Shown: positions 1 to 6,582 of the stretch, piece after piece
Position numbering within the stretch: the first letter of the stretch is position 1
Layout: the number at the start of each line of letters is the position of its first letter
Origin: Cytophagaceae bacterium
GTDB lineage: Bacteria > Bacteroidota > Bacteroidia > Cytophagales > Flexibacteraceae
DNA: 37,065 bases
NCBI GenBank assembly: GCA_027485575.1
Contig: JAIXQU010000097.1
Location: 1 to 37,065, forward strand
Direction: 5' to 3'
The notes under the pieces: model-generated
What the model was told of the DNA's origin: nothing
What the model saw: only the letters and a program-made list of their open reading frames with translations
Database searches by the model: none
Made by a program: the position numbers and the translations under genes

Positions 1-123
1 AAGTTGTTTGACGATTACAGGATTGGAAAAGATTTGGTTGTTCCATCAGGGGTAGAAAAGTATAGCCGCAGAACCCTATGTGGGAATATTGCTCAAATTT
101 TGAATGAGATTTCCGTAGGTTGA
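1..123 (+). CDS. C-terminal end of an unidentified protein (partial)
   Basis: An open frame runs from the first base to a TGA at 121-123 and encodes the last 40 residues of a protein that starts outside the window. The tail reads KLFDDYRIGKDLVV, then GVEKYSRRTLCGNIAQIL, ending in EISVG. I do not recognise the family from this much sequence. The frame is uninterrupted and no other frame there looks better, but the 40 codons are too few to prove coding. The 197 bases between it and the next gene start are AT-rich, with no hairpin or gene that I can support. Confidence 0.45.
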   Translation, partial: KLFDDYRIGKDLVVPSGVEKYSRRTLCGNIAQILNEISVG

Positions 124-320
124 AGCTGGAATGCCATAAAAGCACTGGTTTTTTGAAGTTCCAAAATTTAATAGATATATTCAAATTTTGTTGGATTTTA
201 TTTCTTTACACAATAAATTTTCTTTTTTATTTGGAGGTTAACTTAAATTCTACTATTTGCGTATAGAAAGCGTTTTTCAGTTTTGTATTGAAGAACCAGT
301 TCGTTTCAACCAACAAAGCC

Positions 321-1349
321 ATGAAAAGATTTACCCTTCTTTTCCTTCCCTTTTTTTGTCTCAGTTTTTCCCAGGGGCAAGGTCAATCAAACCAAAAATC
401 AATTGATAATCTTGATTATTTCGAGAGCAAGACGCTGGCTGTTTATGAGCAGATTCTGGAGTTACACAAGCGGATTTTGCTCCATGATGTCAAACGGATA
501 AAGAACTATAAAAAAGAAATGCTGTACCATCTTTCCAGGGAGAAAGAGTCATTTGAGAAAAAAGAGATGTTTAATGGTCAGGAGCGGCTCAAACAGGTCT
601 TTATTCAGTTTATCAAAGATTCTGAAGATTATCTTCAATATGAGCCTGATGTTTTGATTCAGTATTCTGAAGATGAATTTTCTGATTCAATTCATTTTCA
701 ACAAAACCGGCATTTGGCCAGACTTGAGCTTTTATGCAATAAAGCAACTGGATTACAGAAAGAAATTGAACGATTTTGTATAATAAACAAGGTGGTGGGC
801 CGAAAGCAGGAAACACCCATTAATGAGCATTTCCTGATGATGAAAAATCTGGTTAAATACGCTTGCCAGATACATAATATAGTAATGGAGATTCGGGTTA
901 ATGAACGGCTATGTGTAAAACTCTGCACCATGGATAGTTTGGAAGCAGCTGAAAAATGGAGAATTTCATTAATTAATTCTGCAGATCAAGGTGCCCATTT
1001 TCTTAGTTCCCTCCCAACATATTTTGGAGATAGAAGTCTGATTATTTGTGCTTTACATAGCATTAAACAATATCGGAAAGAAGCAAACCACGATCTGGCG
1101 AAAGTGTTAAACATGAAAAAAAGGGAGTTTCAAACCAAACAGAAATCCAAAACGGAGGATAATGGCATTAAAGCAGCAAATAATTTGGATGATAAAAAGC
1201 ACAATCAAATTTCCCCTGACAACGAAAAAGTGCAAACGGTTATCCTTGAAACCATTGAAAAGGAACGAGCCTTACATGAAGATGCTTTTGCCTTCATATT
1301 CTCGGAATTTCTCAACCATAGAATGAAGTTTCAAACTGTAGGAAAATGA
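321..1349 (+). CDS. Exported helical protein of unknown function
   Basis: This encodes 342 residues. The frame opens at a TTG at 288, but the ATG at 321 directly precedes a clean signal peptide (MKRFTLLFLPFFCLSFSQGQ), so I start there. The mature part is rich in Lys, Glu, Gln and Leu with long helical stretches (around residues 30-110 and 150-230). A low-complexity charged linker near residues 270-310 (KQKSKTEDNG, NNLDDKKHNQ) precedes a final helix. I see no catalytic motif, lipobox or T9SS sorting tail, so it is probably a periplasmic or surface-exposed helical protein. It is monocistronic by context, with about 230 bases on to the next gene. The family is not recognised. Confidence 0.7.
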   Translation: MKRFTLLFLPFFCLSFSQGQGQSNQKSIDNLDYFESKTLAVYEQILELHKRILLHDVKRIKNYKKEMLYHLSREKESFEKKEMFNGQERLKQVFIQFIKDSEDYLQYEPDVLIQYSEDEFSDSIHFQQNRHLARLELLCNKATGLQKEIERFCIINKVVGRKQETPINEHFLMMKNLVKYACQIHNIVMEIRVNERLCVKLCTMDSLEAAEKWRISLINSADQGAHFLSSLPTYFGDRSLIICALHSIKQYRKEANHDLAKVLNMKKREFQTKQKSKTEDNGIKAANNLDDKKHNQISPDNEKVQTVILETIEKERALHEDAFAFIFSEFLNHRMKFQTVGK

Positions 1350-1441
1350 AAGGTCTGATTGAAAAATAGTTGTCAAATAAAATTTGGTTAGCAATTGTTT
1401 AACAGAATTTTTAGTTCATATATTGACCAACTATCGGTAGG

Positions 1442-1558
1442 GGTTAATTGAAAAGTAAAATTGGTTAGTGAGACACTAACCCAGGCTGGGTGGTTAAATG
1501 AAAAGCAAAATTGGTTAGTGAGACACCAACCCAGGCTTGGACACTAACCCAGGCTGGG
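1442..1558. repeat. Direct-repeat array of about 50-bp units with internal hairpins
   Basis: Two near-identical units, 1442-1490 and 1492-1540, are followed by a truncated third copy at 1541-1558 that repeats only the last 18 bases. In unit 1, GGTTAGTG (1463-1470) and CACTAACC (1474-1481) form a perfect 8-bp stem with loop AGA. Immediately after, CCCAGGCTGGG (1480-1490) is a second short palindrome. Unit 2 keeps both with single changes. A degenerate TTTGGTTAGCAATTG lies at 1384-1398. The array ends 22 bases before the metallophosphoesterase start, so it may sit in that gene's leader or mark the edge of transferred DNA. Confidence 0.85.
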
Positions 1559-1580
1559 CCGAAATTTTTGACAGAACGCA

Positions 1581-2426
1581 ATGAACAGACGAAAATTTAC
1601 AAACAGGACATTTTTGGGACTGACCGGTATAGGTCTTTTCAGCGGCTTATATACCTGGCAAATTGAACCGTTTTGGTTGGAGTTTGTGAAAGTGAAAATG
1701 CCAATCAAAAATTTGCCAAGGGACTTAATTGGCAAGACGCTTATGCAAATAAGTGACATTCATATTGGAAATCAGTTTGACCATCATTTTGTTATTGACT
1801 CATTCAAAAATGCAAAAGAATTTAAACCCGACTTTGTCGTTTACACAGGCGACTATGTAAGCACCCACAAGGACCAAATCCAGTATGACAAATTAGAAGA
1901 AACATTATGTAACATCGTCAAAGGGGAAATAGCGACTATTGGCATTTTAGGTAACCACGACTATGGACCAAATTGGTCGGAAAACTCCGTTGCAGAAAAA
2001 GTTTCGGAAATACTTACGGGCAAAGGCATTCAACTTTTAAGAAATGAAACTGCTGAAGTAAACGGATTAAACTTTATTGGCTTTGACGACTTTTGGGGTC
2101 TTAACTTCAATCCCGAAAAGACAATGAATGGTTTTGATAAATCAAAAGCAAACATTGTATTGTGTCATAATCCTGACGTTTGCGACTTGGATGTTTGGGG
2201 GGAATACAACAGTTGGATATTATCAGGACATACACATGGTGGACAAGTCAAACCACCGTTTCTTCCGCCACCAATGTTGCCTGTAAAAAACAAAAAGTAT
2301 TCTGCCGGACAATATGAATTGAGCAATGACAGAACTCTATACATAAATAGAGCCTTAGGCCATTTATGGCAAGTACGATTTAATGTAAGACCAGAAATAA
2401 CGATTTTTGAATTACAAAATGGATAA
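1581..2426 (+). CDS. YkuE-like metallophosphoesterase (calcineurin fold)
   Basis: This 281-residue protein has all motifs of a dinuclear-metal calcineurin-like phosphoesterase: ISDIHIG (D59, H61), YTGDYV (D91), GILGNHDYG (N125, H126), CHNPD (H196) and SGHTHGGQ (H217, H219). Residues 10-27 form a hydrophobic N-terminal segment after MNRRKF, so it is probably membrane-anchored or exported with the active site outside the cytoplasm, as in YkuE and related enzymes. The substrate is unknown; relatives act on UDP-sugar lipids or other phosphoesters. It stands alone, directly behind the repeat array at 1442-1558. Its codon choice (frequent GAC and AAC) looks different from its neighbours to my eye, which fits acquisition by transfer, but I have not measured this. 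Confidence 0.88.
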   Translation: MNRRKFTNRTFLGLTGIGLFSGLYTWQIEPFWLEFVKVKMPIKNLPRDLIGKTLMQISDIHIGNQFDHHFVIDSFKNAKEFKPDFVVYTGDYVSTHKDQIQYDKLEETLCNIVKGEIATIGILGNHDYGPNWSENSVAEKVSEILTGKGIQLLRNETAEVNGLNFIGFDDFWGLNFNPEKTMNGFDKSKANIVLCHNPDVCDLDVWGEYNSWILSGHTHGGQVKPPFLPPPMLPVKNKKYSAGQYELSNDRTLYINRALGHLWQVRFNVRPEITIFELQNG

Positions 2427-2461
2427 GCCTGATGCTCACCAGTTTTTGGGAATAAGTCTTT

Positions 2462-2935
2462 TCAATTCAAAGGCAAATCCTTCAACTCAAATGGTTCTAT
2501 TTTGAATAAATCCTCTTGAAGGAAGTTGTAAAGAGTTATCTCGTTACCCGTTTTGTCCTGGAGCACCACCTTGTCAATAATTCCATCAGGTGATGAACTT
2601 TCAATGGATTGCTGTTTGAACTTAAAACCTAAAAACTTCATCAGGAAGCAAAAGCCACCCATACCTAAATTCAGAAAAGGTCTTTTTGCTGTTAAACCGT
2701 TTCCGCTGATGAATTGCACGCAGCCAACCCGCAAAAGCAGAATTTGTGAGCTGTCAATTTTATCAAGGTCAACCAAAGATTCCTGATCATAATAGAGACT
2801 ACGTGAGAAGCATAGAAAATCAGTTGCCTTTTCAGCAAGCATAAAATACTCATTCTCAATGGCCAGTGCCATTTCTTCACTCGTAAAAAGTATTTTTAAG
2901 TGGTTTAGATAATGTTCGCTCAACTGAATTTTCAT
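2462..2935 (-). CDS. Hypothetical protein, 157 residues
   Basis: The ATG at 2933-2935 opens a 157-residue frame without a signal peptide. The N-terminal third (MKIQLSEHYLNHLKILF, then ENEYFMLAEKATDFL) looks helical. The middle holds a Gly-rich segment, LNLGMGGFCFLMKFLGFK, that could be buried or membrane-facing. The C-terminus is charged, with repeated acidic residues. No family is recognised. It is transcribed towards the metallophosphoesterase, with only 35 bases between the two stop codons. A perfect 9-bp-stem hairpin sits about 45 bases upstream of its start (2979-2998). The coding call rests on length, the ATG start and plausible composition. Confidence 0.6.
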   Translation of the reverse strand: MKIQLSEHYLNHLKILFTSEEMALAIENEYFMLAEKATDFLCFSRSLYYDQESLVDLDKIDSSQILLLRVGCVQFISGNGLTAKRPFLNLGMGGFCFLMKFLGFKFKQQSIESSSPDGIIDKVVLQDKTGNEITLYNFLQEDLFKIEPFELKDLPLN

Positions 2936-2978
2936 GAATCAAATTTCAGATATTTTTTTGAAGAAAAATAGTTACATG

Positions 2979-2998
2979 ATTATTTAGAACTAAATAAT
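2979..2998 (-). promoter_or_regulatory. Perfect palindrome upstream of the 157-residue protein gene
   Basis: ATTATTTAG (2979-2987) and CTAAATAAT (2990-2998) form a perfect 9-bp inverted repeat with loop AA. It lies about 45 bases upstream of the start at 2935. It could be a dimeric-regulator operator. It is AT-rich, so chance is not excluded. Confidence 0.3.
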
Positions 2999-3139
2999 TG
3001 ATTGTAAACGAGATATAACCGATCTGAACGCCACCAATACTTTGGTTAGGCTTTCAGAGAATAAGAATATCTTTGATTTAGCAGGTTGATTTCTGTAAGC
3101 TCAAGCAGTTCCGGGTGGAATGTGTAGGAGGGACAAAAA

Positions 3140-3154
3140 AAACCTTCCAGGTTT
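3140..3154 (-). terminator. Short AAACCT/AGGTTT hairpin after the T9SS-tail relic
   Basis: AAACCT (3140-3145), TCC, AGGTTT (3149-3154) form a 6-bp stem. On the minus strand a T-run follows (complement of 3134-3139), giving a weak intrinsic-terminator shape. It looks like a shortened version of the long palindrome at 3289-3322, in the same place relative to a sorting-tail stop codon. Confidence 0.4.
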
Positions 3155-3177
3155 GAGGTGGCCAGGTTTGCGACGGC

Positions 3178-3282
3178 TTACGGCGCCAGCACAATTTTCT
3201 TGATCTCAATGGCATGCCCCTGCGGATTGGTGATGTGCAGGTAATAAACGCCGTGGACTTTGCTTTGCTGCTGGCAGAAGGC
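3178..3282 (-). pseudogene. Relic of a T9SS C-terminal sorting tail
   Basis: Reading the minus strand in one frame gives AFCQQQSKVHGVYYLH, then ITNPQGHAIEIKKIVLAP and a stop at 3178-3180. The intact LamG gene just upstream ends in LYLLHLINPQGHITEVKKIVLAP in the same layout. The relic is therefore the last 35 or so codons of a second T9SS cargo gene, whose remainder is missing: the frame runs into the long palindrome at 3289-3322. The two tails differ at many amino-acid positions, so this is a paralogue tail rather than a fresh copy of the neighbouring gene. Confidence 0.85.
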
Positions 3283-3288
3283 TAAAAA

Positions 3289-3322
3289 AAACCTATAAGC
3301 TCTTCGAAGAGCTTATAGGTTT
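3289..3322 (-). terminator. 34-nt perfect palindrome between LamG gene and tail relic
   Basis: The arm AAACCTATAAGCTCTTC (3289-3305) is followed at once by its exact reverse complement (3306-3322). In RNA this gives a long stem with a TTCGAA tip. On the minus strand it lies 13 bases after the LamG gene stop and is followed by a T-run (complement of 3284-3290), so it would act as a strong intrinsic terminator. A sister palindrome with the same AAACCTATAAG arms is at 5858-5890. Confidence 0.75.
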
Positions 3323-3335
3323 GGGGTGGGATGGC

Positions 3336-5093
3336 TTACGGTGCCAGCACAATTTTCTTCACTTCGGTGATGTGGCCCTGCGGGTTGATGAGGTGCAAAA
3401 GGTAAAGACCATTGCCGCCCCAGGTGCTCATACTCAACACCTGCTGCTGCTGACTGATGAGCGTGGCCGGATACACCTCCTGCCCCAGAGAATTGCTGAT
3501 TCTGATTTTCCAGCCTTGCATCAATGCCAGATTGCCGGCATCGAGCGTGATGGCGGTATTGCCGGGATTAGGCCATACTTTTAAGGTATTGCCATAAGCC
3601 ACCGGATTGTACGACGTAATGCCGGTATGGATGAGCAAAGTATCGGTTACGGTGATGCTGGTTTGGCAGATGCCCTGGTTGTAAAGTTGGGTAATTTCTT
3701 GTGGGGTAAGGGCACGGTTCCAGATGGCGATGTCGTCGAGGGAGCCTTTGAAGTATCTTGGATAAAACATGTCAGCGCCTAAGTTAAACTGGTTAGTTTG
3801 GGTCCATGGATTCGTACTTATAGCCGCTATTGCTGTATCAACTAAAACACCATTGTAATAAAGTCTAAGTCGTGGACTTGGATTGGTTTGATAAGTTCCA
3901 ACAACATGATTCCAATTTTGAATATCTTGAAATGATATAGATTCCGCTAAATTTGTTGTTTGTTGATTGACATACCATCTGATAGCTTTTGTATTTGGCC
4001 AAGAGCCTAAGCCGGTATAAGCTGATCCATTTTGGTTTCTGCCGCCCACAAAAGAGCTACCTGGGTTGTTGAATAATGAATCATTATTTTTAAACCAACA
4101 GGAAAAAGTGAATTGTGTTTGACTCGAACTACCGAATCCTTGTTGGATCGTAGTTGGTAGCGAAATATGATTGTTTTGAAATGAATATGCACTATTAGTA
4201 TTCCCAAACCGATCAGCGGTAAGCGTAGCGCCGTTTACTGTGCCATGGTTGTTGTTGCCGCTTTCATCCAGCGCATTGCCACAAAATGGCCAGTAGCCAA
4301 CCAAACCTTGTGCTAAGCTGGCAGGAAAAGTAGGGCAGTTGGCGGTTGTGTTGGCGCCCTGGTACAAAGAGGTGATTTCCTGCTGAGTGAGGGCCCGGTT
4401 GTAGATGGCGATGTCGTCCATACCGCCTATGTATGGTTCTAAGTAATTTGTCCAATTTTGCCCTATCCTTAGATTGGAATTAGAGCAGGTGTCTGCTTGA
4501 GCATTAGGAGCTGCAATATTGGATTGAAGAATCGCATCAACAAAAATCTGTATTGAAGTTGAACTTGTAATACATGAAATCATATGGTAGGTCCCGTCCG
4601 AAAAATTCAAAGAATTTGCAGCGCCAACCCAGCCAAATCCTGGTAAACAATTACTGTTATATTTTGAAAAGTAACCTATACCCGATACTCCAGGCGAAAA
4701 GTAATTAAGGGTAGCATTATAATTTTCATTACTTGCATCATTAAAATTAGCCTTGTTAAACAAACACATCCTATTGTTAGAACTAGTTTTAAACCAAAGA
4801 TTAATTGTGCCATTAGGCAAATTCAGTGAGGGATGATGAATTATTTCAATGAAATCATCTATTCCATCAAAGCTATACGCCTTCCCAACATTTCCAAACC
4901 GATCCGAAGTAAGCGTAGCCCCGTTTACCGTCCCATTGTTGTTGTTCCCCGATTCATCATTGGCATTTCCATTAAAAGGCCACCAGCCAACGAGGCCATT
5001 GGCGGGTACATACGAGGGGAGAGTTTGGGCCGTTCCATTGCCAGCAAGGGCAAGCAGGGCGAGGACAGAGAGAAGAGTTTTTTTCATTTTCAT
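3336..5093 (-). CDS. T9SS-secreted protein with two LamG-like domains
   Basis: This encodes 585 residues from the ATG at 5091-5093 (a second ATG at 5087 fits equally well). The frame stays open upstream to 5216, but only these starts give a signal peptide (MKKTLLSVLALLALAGNGTAQ). Two concanavalin-A/LamG-type lectin domains follow, about residues 35-235 and 265-475. Each opens with a near-identical module (GLVGWWPFNGNANDESGNNN and GLVGYWPFCGNALDESGNNN) and ends with DDIAI(Y/W)NRALT.QEI. The last 80 or so residues are a T9SS sorting domain: VWPNPGNTAITLD, then a final KKIVLAP. It is probably carried across the outer membrane by T9SS and displayed or released, where it may bind glycans. No catalytic domain is visible. 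Confidence 0.9.
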   Translation of the reverse strand: MKMKKTLLSVLALLALAGNGTAQTLPSYVPANGLVGWWPFNGNANDESGNNNNGTVNGATLTSDRFGNVGKAYSFDGIDDFIEIIHHPSLNLPNGTINLWFKTSSNNRMCLFNKANFNDASNENYNATLNYFSPGVSGIGYFSKYNSNCLPGFGWVGAANSLNFSDGTYHMISCITSSTSIQIFVDAILQSNIAAPNAQADTCSNSNLRIGQNWTNYLEPYIGGMDDIAIYNRALTQQEITSLYQGANTTANCPTFPASLAQGLVGYWPFCGNALDESGNNNHGTVNGATLTADRFGNTNSAYSFQNNHISLPTTIQQGFGSSSQTQFTFSCWFKNNDSLFNNPGSSFVGGRNQNGSAYTGLGSWPNTKAIRWYVNQQTTNLAESISFQDIQNWNHVVGTYQTNPSPRLRLYYNGVLVDTAIAAISTNPWTQTNQFNLGADMFYPRYFKGSLDDIAIWNRALTPQEITQLYNQGICQTSITVTDTLLIHTGITSYNPVAYGNTLKVWPNPGNTAITLDAGNLALMQGWKIRISNSLGQEVYPATLISQQQQVLSMSTWGGNGLYLLHLINPQGHITEVKKIVLAP

Positions 5094-5510
5094 TTTTTTA
5101 GGTTTTCCCTGCACTGTCCCGATGCAGAGGGTTGTAAAAAAAATCAGCGTGGGACAGTTGCCATACTTGTAAGCGTGGGAGTCGAAGCCCAGTGAACAAA
5201 GTAAAGCAACGCCCACGCTTTAACGCGGGCGTTATGCTTGTACCTCCCTGTTCAATAGAATTTTCGACTTTTCGCTTACAGGATTCTACAGCAAACGCTG
5301 ATTATATTATGTTAGCCATCAAGGCTGTATCATATTCTATATCATTCAATTTTAATTGTCTGGTGCAAACATAATCGTAAAAATATTATGTTGGTTAAAT
5401 TCATAAATGAAATGCTATGTATCGGCATGGAAAAACTGGTCATTGTCGTTGCCCGGTTGGTAAGCGGTTGCAAAAAATTAGTTTTCTGTCTTGGCCCTGT
5501 GGGCAGCTGC
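5094..5510. other. Gene-free stretch with clustered short inverted repeats
   Basis: I see no credible gene here. Close to the LamG gene start are several short inverted repeats: CTGCA/TGCAG (5109-5127), CTGTCCC/GGGACAG (5114-5120 with 5151-5157), AAGCGTGGG/CCCACGCTT (5171-5179 with 5212-5220), and AACGCCC/GGGCGTT (5208-5233). They overlap, so only some can form at once. They could structure the LamG gene's 5' leader or be remains of small repeats. Bases 5240-5510 are AT-rich and unremarkable apart from leading into the repeat at 5511. Confidence 0.5.
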
Positions 5511-5843
5511 TTATCGGGCGTGGCTCCAGCCACGTTCGCACTATTAATAAGCCTCTGGCTTACATGACCAATGTTTTGTTAATAAAAAACGGGATTCAAT
5601 TTGAGGATTATGAGAAAGATGTTTGATTTGGCCGGAGGCCTTACAATATCCGGAACGTGGCGGAGCCACGCTCCATTGGCGGCGGCTGTTTATCGGGCGT
5701 GGCTCCAGCCACGTTCGCACTATTCATAAGCCTCTGGCTTACATAACCAACTTATTGCCAGAAAAAAACGGGATCAAGAAAGATGTTTGATTTGGCCGGA
5801 GGCCTTACAATATCCGGAACGTGGCGGAGCCACGCTCCATTGG
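5511..5843. repeat. Tandem pair of nested-hairpin (MITE-like) elements
   Basis: Copy 1 is 5511-5679 and copy 2 is 5690-5843. They are nearly identical except for a short internal deletion in copy 2. Each copy is bounded by inverted ends: GCGTGGCTCCAGCCACGTTC on the left (5518-5537; 5697-5716) and GAACGTGGCGGAGCCACGC on the right (5653-5671; 5817-5835). Each end is itself a hairpin. Inside are two more small hairpins, AGCCTCTGGCT and GGCCGGAGGCC, whose surroundings also pair imperfectly with each other. There is no open frame of note, so this resembles a non-autonomous, REP/MITE-type element. Confidence 0.85.
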
Positions 5844-5857
5844 GGAGATGTAAAAAA

Positions 5858-5890
5858 AAACCTATAAGGTCTCGAAGACCTTATAGGTTT
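5858..5890 (-). terminator. Long palindrome after the acnA-tail relic
   Basis: AAACCTATAAGGTCT (5858-5872) and AGACCTTATAGGTTT (5876-5890) form a perfect 15-bp stem with a 3-base loop. On the minus strand it follows the stop codon of the aconitase-tail relic (5911) by 20 bases and is followed by a run of T (complement of 5852-5860), as expected for an intrinsic terminator. It shares its arms with the palindrome at 3289-3322. Confidence 0.75.
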
Positions 5891-5910
5891 AAATACTGAA
5901 AGTCAAAAAC

Positions 5911-6014
5911 TTACCCCTTCAAAAACTGCCGGGTCACATACTGCATAATGCCGCCGTGTCGGTAGTATTCGATTTCCACTTGGGAGTCAAGTCTGGAAAA
6001 GGCTTTGAAATTGC
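5911..6014 (-). pseudogene. Relic: duplicated 3' end of an aconitase gene
   Basis: The minus strand encodes FKAFSRLDSQVEIEYYRHGG, then IMQYVTRQFLKG and a stop at 5911-5913. This matches the last 32 residues of the intact acnA (end 6583) with a single amino-acid change (Ile to Phe). Over 33 codons I count ten base differences, nine of them silent, so this copy diverged while it was still selected as coding sequence. Homology stops near 6014, about 30 bases before the stop of the ORF6N gene. The fragment has its own terminator palindrome at 5858-5890. It looks like an acnA 3' end from a related lineage, left after insertion or recombination. Confidence 0.9.
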
Positions 6015-6041
6015 AAATGTATTTCAATGTCTGGTTTCTTT

Positions 6042-6533
6042 TTATACTTTCCCCACCTTAAACCCAATCTCTCTTCTGGGTTCATTCTTTTCGTGAAACA
6101 ATTGCTTTATCGCATCAAAAACCACTGCAAATTGGTGGTCATATTTAGATTCAAGCTTTTCGATTTTTTCGGCCAGTTCTTTGTGGGTGGCAAGGTAATC
6201 CCTGATTTGAACAAAGGCTCGAACCACAAAAATGCTTGCTTTGATGGCTACTTCAGAATTGAGGACACTTGCCAGCATTACTGCGCCATGTTCGGTGAAA
6301 GCATAAGGTCGGTATTTTCTGAGCAAACCAAAGGTCGCATTTTGCGACCTTAAGATTTTCCATTCCTCTTCAGAAAGTTGAAACATGAAATCTTCTGGAA
6401 ATCTGGATAGATTTCGTTTTACCTGTTCATTCAATCTTTTGGTTTCAACACCATATATATCAGCTAGCTGCGAATCTAAAAGAACCCGTTTACCTCGAAT
6501 TAAATGTATGCTATTTACAATTTGAAATTCCAT
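6042..6533 (-). CDS. ORF6N-domain DNA-binding protein
   Basis: This encodes 163 residues from the ATG at 6531-6533; the frame extends to a TTG at 6557, but that lies inside a palindrome. The first 110 or so residues match the phage-type ORF6N domain: IRGKRVLLDSQLADIYGVET, LNEQVKRNLSRFPEDFMF, LRSQNAT, YAFTEHGAVMLASVLNS. The tail is a coiled coil (AEKIEKLESKYDHQFAVVF) ending in a basic REIGFKVGKV. ORF6N domains are known from phage and mobile-element proteins and are thought to bind DNA. The gene sits between the intact acnA 3' end (49 bases upstream) and the duplicated acnA tail, which suggests arrival on an inserted segment. Related palindromes lie upstream of it and inside it. Confidence 0.9.
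   Translation of the reverse strand: MEFQIVNSIHLIRGKRVLLDSQLADIYGVETKRLNEQVKRNLSRFPEDFMFQLSEEEWKILRSQNATFGLLRKYRPYAFTEHGAVMLASVLNSEVAIKASIFVVRAFVQIRDYLATHKELAEKIEKLESKYDHQFAVVFDAIKQLFHEKNEPRREIGFKVGKV
6331..6351. repeat. Palindrome inside the ORF6N gene
   Basis: AAGGTCGCA (6331-6339) and TGCGACCTT (6343-6351) form a perfect 9-bp stem with loop TTT, entirely inside the coding region at the conserved LRSQNAT codons. Its GTCGCA...TGCGAC core is the same as that of the palindrome upstream of the gene (6546-6570). It may be a binding site read by the protein itself, or a consequence of the codons for this motif. Confidence 0.7.
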
Positions 6534-6545
6534 ATTCAAAAAAAC

Positions 6546-6570
6546 TTGAAGTCGCAAATTGCGACTTCAA
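6546..6570 (-). promoter_or_regulatory. 25-nt perfect palindrome between acnA and the ORF6N gene
   Basis: TTGAAGTCGCAA (6546-6557) and TTGCGACTTCAA (6559-6570) form a perfect 12-bp inverted repeat around one central base. On the minus strand it lies 12 bases after the acnA stop and is followed by a run of seven T, so it can serve as the acnA intrinsic terminator. It also ends 13 bases before the ORF6N start and could be an operator. It shares its GTCGCA core with the palindrome inside that gene. Confidence 0.7.
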
Positions 6571-6582
6571 ACTAATTTTTCA

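Noticed and set aside
1442-1558. CRISPR array
   Set aside because: There are only two full units that abut directly without variable spacers, and no cas gene is in the window.
4833-5195. Two plus-strand frames of over 100 codons opposite the LamG gene start
   Set aside because: They are antisense to a well-supported signal peptide and LamG domain; the open frames follow from that gene's codon pattern.
5417-5626. Plus-strand frame of 69 codons in the gap after the LamG gene
   Set aside because: It runs into the inverted-repeat element at 5511; its composition follows the repeat and no family is recognisable.
6546-6570. Purely an operator for the ORF6N gene
   Set aside because: The palindrome is followed by seven T in the direction of acnA transcription, so a terminator role for acnA is at least as likely; I kept both readings.
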